A program made the position numbers and the translations under genes. A stretch of 64,000 nt of DNA from Gonium pectorale (Eukaryota > Chlorophyta > Chlorophyceae > Chlamydomonadales > Volvocaceae), in NCBI GenBank assembly GCA_001584585.1, contig LSYV01000051.1, positions 460,644 through 524,643 of the forward strand, written 5' to 3'. Positions 11,601 to 22,237 of the stretch are shown here, piece after piece. Positions within the stretch are counted from its first letter, which is position 1, and every line of letters begins with the position of its first letter. Below the pieces are notes generated by a model that saw only the letters and a list, made by a program, of their open reading frames with translations, ran no database searches and was not told where the DNA came from.

Positions 11601-14600
11601 CGGTGAGTTTGTTCCATGTCTCCGTTGCCGCTCTGCTTTGGCTGGAGAGCCAGCAATACCGCTGCCATCCTGGCCCCTGGTTTGCCGGATCCATCTACGC
11701 GCGCCTGCTTTAACCGTTCCTGGCACTCTTCACGTCGTGCATGGCTGCTGCCGCGTGTACGGGAAGCTGAGAAGGACCGCGTCGTTCCCGCCGCCATGTT
11801 TGCCTCTCCTCTTCAGAGGATGAGGTGGAGGTCGCGCACGTGGTCCGCGGGCCCCGGCAGCGCGCCCTGCAGCTGGGCGAGGTGGTGTACGCATCCTACC
11901 TGCAGATGGGCTCGGCCGCCAGCCTGCCCTTCCACGTGCAGCACCCCATCGTCGTCACCGTCCGGGGCATCGTTGGGGAGGTGGGTGGGGCCGTGCGCTT
12001 GGGTCCCGGGACGATGCTAACGATGTATGGCAGCTGACGCGGGTGTCGTACGCGCCGTTGTGTCCTGCCGTGCTGGTCAGTGCCGTGTGTGTGGCTGTGC
12101 GCATCACACCCTTTGCGAAGCGAGGCACTGCTCGTAATGAAGGTGCAACATCCGGCCCCCTCTTGAGCCGGCGACGCTGGTTTTGTATGTGCACCTGTGC
12201 CCGCTAGGAGGACAAGCCCGAGTACGAGGCGGTGCGGGCGGGCGCGCGCGAGGTGGGCGACGCGCTGCTGGCGCGCTCGCTGGAGCTGCAGGGTGAGAGC
12301 GACCCTACGGATGAGCTGTTCCAGTGCCTGCTGTCGCTGCACGTGCTCTGCCTGGCGGACGTCAAGGTGCTGTACAGATCGGAGGACCCGCAGAAGGTCG
12401 TGCGCAGTCTGGCGCCGTACATCAAGGTATGGGCAGGCATGGGCGTCTGGGTAGCGACTTGCCATGCGCCGGGACGCCGCGCGCGCCCTCATGGGGTGGG
12501 TTAATACGGAGAACGGGAAACGGGTCGCGTCGTGGACACCGAATCGCATACTCAGTAGTAGAAGGAACGGCGGTCTTGGTAGGGTTGAAGACGACCTGCA
12601 AAACTGCGATGTCAGCGACGAGCGATCCGTGCCGTGGCATACCTTCGCGGTTGTAGTCGCTGATGTAATGCTGACACAGAGAAGAGGAGGCGGCGGAGAC
12701 CCCATGCCCACCCGCCCAACCTAACACGCGGACAGACTGGCACAGCACTGACACCGCGAGCGCGGGCATGCCCAGACGGACTTTCCCAACGGCACTGACC
12801 CAGTCGTCACTTTGTACTGACCTACGGGGTGGGCGGGCGGACGGCGGGAGCAGCAGAAAAAGTTAGGAATAGACGTTGATGGAACATGTGGGGCGGGCGA
12901 GGTAAAACAGGGGCAAAGCAGTTACGCGCCACACCCAAAACCCGTTACCGAATTGCTGTGGAAGAACGGGGAAACAAAATGGGCGGACCATGCACTTAGT
13001 GAGGGGGCTGTACTGGTGCACGAGCGACATGGGCCATGGGGTGTGAGGATGCAATGGAGCCGGCCGTGTGCGGACCGACAAGCGGTTCCCCACAACACGG
13101 CCGAGCCGGAGAGCCCCACACATTAGGGGTCACCGGTGACAGGACAAGGTGCGCAAAACAAAAGCAAGCAGAACGGGGCGGGAGGGTAAGTGTGTGAAGG
13201 GGAAGGAGGAAAGAGATGTGGGGGGGGGATGTGAGCAACCCGCCTCAGGACCCGCATGGTCGGCTATCACATTGCCCGGGTCAGAGCGCTCTCACCTCGC
13301 TTGCCCGGACCGATTTCCCTCCTGCGGTGCCTCCCCGCAGGAGCTGCCCCCCTCGGCCGACCCCGCCACCCGCCGCAAGGCGGAGCAGCTGCTGGTGGTT
13401 CTGTCCCTGATGGGCGGCTGCATGGGCACGCTGCGCCATCTGGACGACGACCTGTCGGACGGCATAGCCGCCGACCTGCGGAACATCATCCTGCGGGTCT
13501 CGCACGTGCAGGTGGGGACGCATGTGTGTGTGGATGCATTTGCGCTTTCAGTGGGCCCAGGGGAGGCCCAACAGTGTACCGAAACGCCCCAGAGACGGGG
13601 CGATTCGTCGGCCGCGCGGGCCGGGGTCCGGGTGTTGAAAAAGGTGCGAGGCTGAGATGCTGGGCGATAAACTCTCAGCCGAGCAAGAGAGATGTCCGAT
13701 ATGGCATGCAGGGCAGTAAGGTAACGCACGATGCGGATTAGGGTGGGTTGGCCATGGGAACTGACGTGGTGATGGCGTGGGGACATGTAGGGTCGCCCAT
13801 GCCCTCTCGACCAAACCGCGCTATTTGGGCCGTTGTGCCGTTCCCTGCCCTGCCCTGCTAGGCCGTCAACGTAGCGTGCCAGTGCCTGTGCTCGCTAGCC
13901 AAGCTCAAGCCCAACCACCGCAACACGGTGCGCCAGGAGGCGTCCAGGTACTTCAACCATCTCGAGTACACCCGACTGACTAAGGTGAGGCGAGGTTTCC
14001 AGCCAAGATCCGGGATGGCACGTGTGCCTGCTTGTGTTCATGGTATTGTTGCGCCTACGGTTGCACGCGGGCCTTACCCTAGGTTGGCGCTGCTCTCCCA
14101 GCTGTTCCGACTCCTGCTTCCTGTCTGTCCACATGACGTGCCTTTGCCCGGCAATCCTATCTGCGTTACACAGGACTCCGCTGCAGACCAGCAGCGCACG
14201 CTCACCGCGCGTTTCCTGTTCACGATGGGTTCCCTCTGTCGCTACGGCGCCGACATCCTGGACGAGGAGGTGCAGGTAAACCGGGCAGTGCAACTGCCGC
14301 AGCGGCCAGGCCAGTCGATGAGGCCGCTTATGAAGCGCTTAGGCGCAGAATTGGGCTTTACCATCCTCTTGATAAGTGTGGGCATGGACACTCACAACCG
14401 CCCCTGCACGGACCTCCACTGCAGGACTCGAAGCACCCCAACTGCGGCGCCGCACTCGACCAGGTGCTTCACTTTCATAGGAGCTGCGCAGACAACCTGC
14501 GCCAGCGGGAGACGGCCATACAGGTGCGCAGCCGGGATCACCGGTGTCGGCGGGCCTGCAAACGCCGCATGATCGGGCCCCGTTGCCGATCAGCATTGCT

Positions 14601-17600
14601 GCATGAGACACCGGTGTTCCTTGCGGACAAGAACGCAACAATGCCAGCGCTGTGTGTTGCGGCACGAATACCGTCGCATATCAGCATCCCACATGGCCCT
14701 TTCGGTATGATCTAAAACATCGTCCATTCCTCTCCGTGCCGTCCGCCCCGTGTGCTGTTGAGAGACCTCAGCGTTTTGCCGATTGCCAGCTTCGCCTCGA
14801 GCTGCATTGCACACACCACGGCTTCCACACGACGACATCACACTGACCCACATTTTTACATGCCCTTTCAGTTCTTACCCCCCTCCCCCCGATGTCCTGA
14901 CTTGCATGGCCGATGCGCTGCCCACCTGCATGCATGTCTGCCTGATTTCAGGCCCTGGGGCTCATACTAATCGCGCGGCCACACCTGGCTGTGGAGGTGC
15001 GGGAGGTGCGGCCCGCGCTGGAGTCCGCCCTGGACCGCAGCGCGCCCGCTTCCATAAAGTGCCGCTGCCTCTCGTCGCTGACGGAGCTGCTGCGGGTGGA
15101 CGAGGAGGCGCTGCTGGGGCGCCAGGCCGCCGCGCGGCAGGAGACGGCGGCCGCGCAGCAGGCTAGCACGATGCCGGAGGCGGAGGCCCGCGCGATTGCG
15201 CGCCGCAACGGCGAGGGCGACACGGGCTCCGTCAGCAGCGGCATGATACAGGTGGGAGACGGGTACTGGTTGGACCAGGGGCCGCAGTCTAAGGGTACAT
15301 ATGACACACGGATCGGGGAATTCTGGCCATGCGCTGTCGTGCTCAAGGGCTGATGGCGCCAACCGGCCCCCGCTTTCTGCAGATGCTGTGGGACCGTATT
15401 GTGGCCCTGGCGAGCGACACGACGCCCGCGCCGCCGGCCGGCGGAGCCGGCGGCCAGACGCCACCTGCAACTCCCAGCGGGACCTCGGGCGCCCATGGCG
15501 CAGGTGCGTGAGGTCTCTACACTACTTCGGCGCGGGTCCGTGCACAGAGTATGGGATGTGTGCGACCGCCCTGCCTGCCTGTGCAGTCGCGCATTTGATG
15601 AGGCGTGTCGGCTCGTCATGAACGTAGCACATGAACCCCCCTGCCTCCCAAGCTCCGCTGCTCCCGTGGCTACCGTGGCTGCGGTATGGACGCGGCCACG
15701 GTAGCATGTTACACCCGTCATCGCGGACCTTGCCCGCCGGATGATTGATCCTACCTTGCGCCCCCTCTCCCCAGTCGTCCGGCGGCGTGCCCTGGAGCTG
15801 ATCGAGGTAATCATCCGCGGCGGCATCGTGGTGCCCTGGTCCGCCATCCCCGCGCTCTGCGCCCTGGCCACCGACCCCGAGCGCGACACGGCGGCGCGCG
15901 CCCTAGACTGCCTCGCCTCCACCATCGCCGCGAACGTCCAGTTTGCGGCCGGCCAGGTCCCGGCGGGCGTCAAGGAGGCGTACGACTTCCACTCCCGGCT
16001 GTGGCAGCTGGAGCACCCCGGCCAGCCCCTGGAGCCAGGTGCGCGGCCTGGTGGCGTGTCGTTTTCGTGCGGCACTCTCGGTCAGTTGCGATTTGCTTGC
16101 GCAGGGAAGTACCGGCACTCGGTACGTTGACGCGGGGACTGGTAAGAGCTAAGACTGGAACATGACAATGAGCTCACGCCTGAAGGACTGGAGGGCCGAA
16201 TGCATGGCTCTGAGCGTGTCGGCATCCGGGCCGATACGGCACTGTACGGCACATGTGCGCCCCGCGCCCCTGTACGTGCAGGGAAATGCCGACCGCTGAT
16301 CGACGGGCTCTCGGCGGTGTGGAGCAGGCTCTTTCAGCCCGACCGTGCGCTCAAGACCAAGTTCCTGACGGTCCTGCTCAAGCCGTTGGACGACGGCTGT
16401 TGCCTCGCCAGCGGCTCTGCAGCGAAGGTGCGAGGTTTTGTATTCGCGGAGTTGTCGGCGGAGGTTGCTGAGTCTCCCTTGAATATTGTCAAAAATGGCT
16501 CGGTGTCCTTGTCTAACCCTCCTCACAGTCCGACCCGCACCTCCTGGCGTTCATGTCGTACCTGATCGCCGAGTTGCCGTACAAGAAGATGGACGAGCTG
16601 CTGACGGTGCTGCACCGCATGAATGACATCCTCAGCCGGCGCGCCGAGGCCGTGCTGTTGCGGTTCAAGGAGCTACGCGGGGAGGAGCCAGCAAAGGTCG
16701 GTGATGCAGCTTTCTCTTGTTTCGTCTTGTAGACGCGCTTTGTTGACTATTGTGGTTGATGTGTTGCTCCTATTTCTCTTCAGGTCTGCACTTCCCGTTT
16801 ACGCACTGCTGCACAGGACGCAAGGCCTTCCAGCTCCGCGAATGGCGGGCTCGCACCGTCGCCCCTACCGCCCGGCCGCGCTGCCCCTGCCGGCCTCTCC
16901 GCCACCCTCAAGGCTGCACTGGCCGTGTCCCTCATGCTGCTGCTGAAGAAATACCTGCGGACCTCCTTCGAGCTCACGCCGGAGCGAGTGGCAAAGTAAG
17001 GCCCATCAAGCCCCGCAGCCCATTGATGCTGATGTATCCGCAATCGCGATTCGATGCATGTGCTCACTATTCCCTTGCCGTGTCCTGGCTGGGCGCGTTT
17101 GCATGAACCGCTGCCTCCCGGCTGCAGGTACGACCCCTCCGGGGCACAGCGCAAGGCGGAGGAGAAGCTCAACGCCGTGCGCAATCCCAAGCTGCGCTTC
17201 AACGCCTCCAAGCTCCGGACTGACGTGGCCGCCGGCGCACCGCGCGCCGGCCCGTGCAGGCCGTCCGCGTCGGCCATGTCTTCGGCGGGGCCGGCCGCGA
17301 GCGCGGCGGACGGCGACGCCGCGGCGGCCATGGCTGAGGGCGTCAAGGAGGTCTACGCCGTGCTCAAGGAGCTCATGAAGCAGGACGAGCATGACTACAA
17401 GTGCGTTGCTCCTTGGTGGGCGCACCCTGGGAGATGCGTGGAGGCTAGGCTGGGCTGGGCTGGGCTGGGCTGGGCTGGGCTGGGCTGGGCTGGGCTGGGC
17501 TGGGCTGGGCTGGGCTGGGCTGGGCTGGGCTTCCCAACATGGCCGAAGTCTTGATTCCGCTGGCTGAAAGGAGCGAAAGCTTTGAACGCCCGGGCTGGCG

Positions 17601-18368
17601 TGTGGCCACCGTGCTCTTGCCATTGCCCATGCCTCCCGCAGGCAAGCCGTGAACGGCGGACTAGCCGACGCCGACGGAGCGGAGCCGCACTCTCCAGGGG
17701 GCGACGCCGACGGTGTGGTCATAAACTTGGAGAGCCTGATGGCAGCGCCGGACGGCGGCGCAGACGCCACAAAGCCCCCGTTGGCTTCCAGGTGCGGTGC
17801 TGTCGGGTGACTGGTGTGCGTACCCCGGGGTATGCGTCGCTGTCGGAATAGCAGCTTAAAGGGCGACGGGCCATAAATACAGGCGATTGGCTTGGACGCA
17901 TTGACGCCATTGCGTAAATGCCATTGCATTGGCTTGCATTGCATTGGCTTCTGGCTATTGCTTTCTTAGCTCTCATTCCACGCTCCATCGGTACCAGCCG
18001 GGTTTGCTCACGCTCATCTGCGGAGGCGTTGCTATGACAGTTCTTAGAACCAGGGCATCAGCCCTCGAAGTGCCGTCATATGTGACATGAAACATTGGTT
18101 CGATTGCCCCAGGGGCCGCGGACGGCGCGGCGGCCGCGGCTCGCAAGGTGGAGGAGGGCGCACTGCTGGCGGCCGTGGGCGGGGGCGAGGTCGCGCCGCC
18201 GCTGCCGCTGACGGCGCGGGCGGCAAAGGCGGCCCGGGAGCGAAGAAGGGCCGCAAGCGCAAGCGCTCCGACAGCGACGAGGAGAGTGAGGGCGACGACG
18301 ACAGCGGGAATGACGAGGAAGTTTACCAGCCCCGGGCTGCCAAGCGCAGGGCGGGCAAGGCGCACTGA
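5649..18368 (+). CDS. SCC2: Sister chromatid cohesion protein SCC2 / NIPBL (cohesin loader)
   Basis: SCC2, with MAU2/SCC4, loads cohesin onto chromatin in the nucleus. All 31 exons join in phase (1,856 residues): 5649-5848, 5937-6043, 6131-6246, 6349-6439, 6708-7039, 7253-7469, 7767-7830, 8024-8196, 8605-8729, 8869-9035, 9267-9568, 9777-10127, 10429-10658, 10913-10983, 11195-11384, 11536-11602, 11817-11980, 12208-12426, 13341-13511, 13862-13984, 14174-14275, 14425-14523, 14952-15251, 15383-15503, 15775-16038, 16282-16427, 16529-16696, 16784-16995, 17128-17400, 17642-17791, 18113-18368. Family landmarks in order are AYPQQRNTVIDEFVQSVL, VREAAVDLIGKHISRN with AVQYYDILVRASKDAGLTVR, the C-terminal HEAT block (TARFLFTMGSLCRYGADIL; SVSSGMIQ; ALATDPERDTAARALDCLAS), LMLLLKKYLRTSFELTPERV and KYDPSGAQRKAEEK. 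The tail is Gly/Arg-rich, then basic-acidic (KKGRKRKRSDSDEESEGDDD), a likely nuclear localisation signal. The start is the first ATG of the open frame. Exons 7-8 and the short splices are the least certain. Confidence 0.93.
8368..8620 (+). repeat. Tandem duplication (about 141 bp) carrying a 3' splice site of SCC2
   Basis: The stretch starting at 8368 (CCAACTTGCAATGGCCATGT) recurs from 8510 with a few substitutions and a 1 bp deletion. Each copy ends in a pyrimidine-rich tract, CCTGCAG, and the same 16 nt of exon 9 (GTCTAGCCGTTGC and so on). A shorter sub-repeat, TTGCATGTAGGCCTCACCGC, also occurs near 8480. The copied acceptors end at 8463 and 8604. Confidence 0.85.
10167..10205 (+). repeat. 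Hairpin-forming inverted repeat in SCC2 intron 12
   Basis: The 17 nt at 10167-10183 (GACTGTTGCGCGGGCCA) pair with 10189-10205 with a single mismatch, leaving the 5-nt loop CAGCG. The element lies about 40 nt after the donor of exon 12. It could be a short palindromic element remnant or an RNA structure in the intron. Confidence 0.7.
17451..17530 (+). repeat. (TGGGC)16 minisatellite in SCC2 intron 29
   Basis: There are 16 perfect copies of TGGGC in a row, between the donor at 17401 and the acceptor before 17642. On the transcribed strand sense this gives G3 tracts spaced by two bases, the classical G-quadruplex pattern. The antisense reads as a meaningless AQPSP-type peptide repeat. Confidence 0.95.
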
Positions 18369-21300
18369 CGGACCCGCCCTGCTGCTGCTTGTGCTATGCG
18401 CGTCGCGACGACCACGGCTTGCGAGCTGCCCTCCGCACATTGCGACGAGGGATGACTGATAGAACAGGCATGGCGAAGTCAAGAGCGGAAACTAAATGCG
18501 GACGGGCGTGCCGCGTAATGAACGACATATCTCGTGTCGTGCAGTTATAGACCATATCCCAAAGACCCGGATGGTGCCCTCTGCGCGGCCGCAATAGGCG
18601 TGTGCAGGTGCGCATTCCTACTGGTTCTCGTCGTACACGCCAGCGCTGTACAGAATGCTCGGGTATTGTACACATATGATGGATTGACTTTATTGCAGAG
18701 CAACCAGATGGCAGGCCCAGGTTNNNNNNNNNNNNNNNNNNNNATTGCGACGAGGGATGACTGATAGAACAGGCATGGCGAAGTCAAGAGCGGAAACTAA
18801 ATGCGGACGGGCGTGCCGCGTAATGAACGACATATCTCGTGTCGTGCAGTTATAGACCATATCCCAAAGACCCGGATGGTGCCCTCTGCGCGGCCGCAAT
18901 AGGCGTGTGCAGGTGCGCATTCCTACTGGTTCTCGTCGTACACGCCAGCGCTGTACAGAATGCTCGGGTATTGTACACATATGATGGATTGACTTTATTG
19001 CAGAGCAACCAGATGGCAGGCCCAGGTTTATCAATGTTTTGTGGGGATGGTGGTCTAGGTAAATGTCGCGTAGCAACACGCTTGACGTAGCAACACGCTT
19101 CGTAGGCGAGTATGGGCCTAGAACTACCTACACACGGATTTGCTACGTACAAACAGAACGCCGTTCGTGCAGGGCACAGCAACAGTGAAACCATTTCCAC
19201 AGCAAACTCCTTTGCGGCGCCTGTGGTTTTGGCTCTTCGTTCATGGTTGGCCGAAAGGTGTGGAGGGTGACGTGCAGTCTGCAGTCACTATGTTTGCGCC
19301 GAGGCGGGCCGTTGGGCTGCACGGCGGTCTCTGTGCGGCATTTAGAACTGTGTAGCTTTTTCACACGCATGGCATGTCTGCATTTGGGCTTGAACTATGA
19401 ATCCGATGTAGCCACTTTACACGTATGCTGCCTAAGCGAGTCGTCAACTACGGTAAAGGGCTGAATTCCGGGCACTCACTTGAAAGTTAACAAGGGCTGC
19501 TGCACGAGAACGGACCGGTACGGTGATCTGACAGGCGTCCTAGAACGACAACAAGAGGATAAACAGCCGTCTCCGGTTCACCGCACAAGCGATTTCCTCT
19601 GATGATGTTGCCCTATGCTCGTGCCTGCGGTGCACAAGGAGATCGACTGCTCGCCAGAGCAGTACCTTGTGTGTCCACCTCTGGCACAAACAATCAGTGA
19701 AACCTCGTCAAGGAATGAAGGAAACACTGAGCTTCATTGCCTGAATTTCAAGTGGAGGATCAACAGCAAAAAATTACCGCACCGGTACCTACATTGCAGC
19801 GTTTCCATTTTACAATCACCCGTCCTTTCCTCAGCAGAATGCAGGAAAGGACGTTCTCTGGGTTGCACAACTGGCGCCCGCCAACAGGGCCTAACAATAT
19901 GTAGGGAGTTGATGCGACTGTTGCTCTACACGGCATCACCAGCATTGTCAAGGTACAGTGTGGTAGTATCCTGGATCAGGCTGCTGCGAACCATCGCATC
20001 CAGTTTGTGGTGCGCGTCATCGCGCGGTTGCAATGCACCATGGCATTGAAGAAAAACATTCCATGAAGGGAAGCACGCGGCAGACCGAAAGCCTTGAGCA
20101 GCACACGCACGTTGCAACAAGGCCGCACATGCACACATGCCGTACGCTCGCCGTATGGTCGTTTTGATTCAGCACATACCGTACATCCGTGCACGGCTGC
20201 GCGCATGCGCACACCGACCACGCATCAAGGTGGGATGGACAGGCAGCGCCGATGCCGGTGAACGTTACGAAGGCAGGGAGGCGCCGCGCCAGGTGGGGGT
20301 GCCCTGGATGGCGCAGCCGCGCAGCCCGTCGCATTGGCCGCAGGGTCGAACCAGGAAGGACCGACCCATGGGTCATTTACCACGAGCGAGGCGGACCATC
20401 CGCACAGGCCGTTCCCATACGCAAGCAGCGGCCAAACTGGGAGGGCCTTTTACGGTAGTTGCGACCTTACGCCAGGCACGACGCATGCGGCCTGGGCGTC
20501 GTGGGCGATGGGTAACCCGCGGCGCGGTTTGCTTGTGGCGACACACGACGCCTTGCGCGCTCGCCTGATAGTACACTTGGCCCAATGGCAGTCACGTGAA
20601 CTTGCCGTATTTCATGCAGCTCCCCCGAAAGAGCTCGGACGCGAAGCCCTTCGACTCAAAAGTGCTGGTGTGGCGGGTGTGCCCTCGCGAAAGGCGCTTC
20701 CTTCCTGCGGTGTGTTGGCACGACCGCAAAAGCAAATCAACAGATATGCACCACCGACTGTGTGTCACTATCAGATCAGATGGCATCAACAGGTCAAAAA
20801 CGATTTTGGGGTCGCCTGTCCCGTATGATCTCGCAGCTCCGCCGTACAGCGAATGAAACCTCGTGCTCGTTCTCAACGCGGTGCAGTTCCCGCTCGGGCC
20901 CTTCGCGCCAGGCCTTGCTGGGCGACAGGACCATCCAGGGTCACGAGCCCGATCACGAAGGCGTGTACTTCGGCGTGTAAGAAGGCGCGTATTCCGCAGG
21001 CGGAGACACCTACAAGTTTGGCAAGCCATGGAGATTTCGATCGGCATGGACACCAGCGTATCCAGTGTTCTTTCGTAATCTGCATTCTAACATGTTCATC
21101 GCCGATACGCATACAGAGGCTCGTGCTGTGGCGCTGCAAGAGCTCCAGGAGGCGAAAGCGCCAGCTAACAATTCTCCTCCGATTACGTATTTTTACAATG
21201 CTGCACGTTGCCAGCAAAACGGGTAAAGCTTGCGCCCGGGAACGGCCGGAGGATACCCCCACAAGATCTTCGGACCAGAGGACCCGGGTCCCGGCCCATC

Positions 21301-22237
21301 CGTATACACGACACGCCAATGGACGCTCATCGTCAGCGCTCTGCGGAGTTGTGCCATGCGCGCACCGGGCGTGATCCATAAACGCAGGGTTTGCGCAGGG
21401 TTGCGAACCGATAGCCGGGCGAGTGTCTGTCCGGGTTAACAGCCCTCGACGTACTGTCAAAGATCAGACACTGCGGGCCACCTGAACGCAGTACATACCA
21501 TCGCCATGCGCCGCGAACAATAAGGCGCACAATCATCGTCCGCTGTTCATTTTGCACATGGCACATGACATGCCATTATCTTGGCACCGTGGATTGTAGC
21601 GCATGCATTCATGCCATGGGTAAACAATGGTTGGTGTATAAATGTGTATGAAGTGCCGTGCACACGTGAGTGCGTGTGCACGCGCACTCACGTCTGAACA
21701 CGCACATGCAGGCAAACGCACATCAGGGCGTCGTACACAGGGAAGAATGCCACATTCATCGGCTACAATCAAGCGCCGTCAGAGCTAAGATACCTGGCAA
21801 TCCGCCATTATCTTCACCTGCCTGGATGTGTATACTGTCGTCATGAACATAAATGCGGTTCCTTCAGGAGAACGGATGCGGGAGTATGCCATGGTGAATG
21901 TCGGATGTGCACATGGGAGCAGCCCAGCACTGGATGCCCCATACAACAGTGGGGCACCCAGTAACGTGCACACAACGCCCCTAGTTTGAATCAGACTTTA
22001 GTTCTTTACTCTGGTGTATTTGCTGCCCGTTCATTGGAAGGACCCCAAAATGCGTCCGTTGGAAATCAAGACCCGCCAGCAAGAAGAAGCATCACAACCC
22101 CACCAGCCAACGCACGGCCGCCGCATCAACGCTCGTGCGACAGCCGCTAATCAGTATCAAGCTCCCTGCATCTCCCTGCCAGGTCTTTCCTCCAGCATCC
22201 CCCGCGGGCGTGCTATAAGCAGGCCGCGTTTGCCGCG
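18369..22237. other. Convergent intergenic region with assembly gap
   Basis: These 3.9 kb lie between the stop of SCC2 (plus) and the stop of the tmcB-like gene (minus), so both 3' UTRs are inside. I found no frame with domain character and no recognisable family. Composition is less GC-rich than in the genes. The only clear structure is the duplication around the N-gap at 18724-18743. Confidence 0.5.
18439..19028. repeat. Direct duplicate flanking an N-gap (likely assembly artefact)
   Basis: The 285 bp at 18439-18723 reappear, identical as far as I can read, at 18744-19028, separated only by 20 N. Both copies start ATTGCGACGAGGGATGACTG and end CAGGCCCAGGTT. A read-overlap failure at a scaffold join explains this better than a real duplication. 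Confidence 0.85.

Noticed and set aside
12427..13340. Separate gene in the 914-bp stretch between SCC2 exons 18 and 19
   Set aside because: Frames on both strands lack domain character and the flanking SCC2 exons join in phase; it is simply the longest intron.
17445..17645. Open frame on the minus strand encoding AQPSP-type peptide repeats
   Set aside because: It is the antisense reading of the (TGGGC)16 array inside an SCC2 intron and has no other coding character.
18744..19028. True segmental duplication
   Set aside because: Identity of the flanks and their position exactly at an N-run fit an unmerged contig overlap better.
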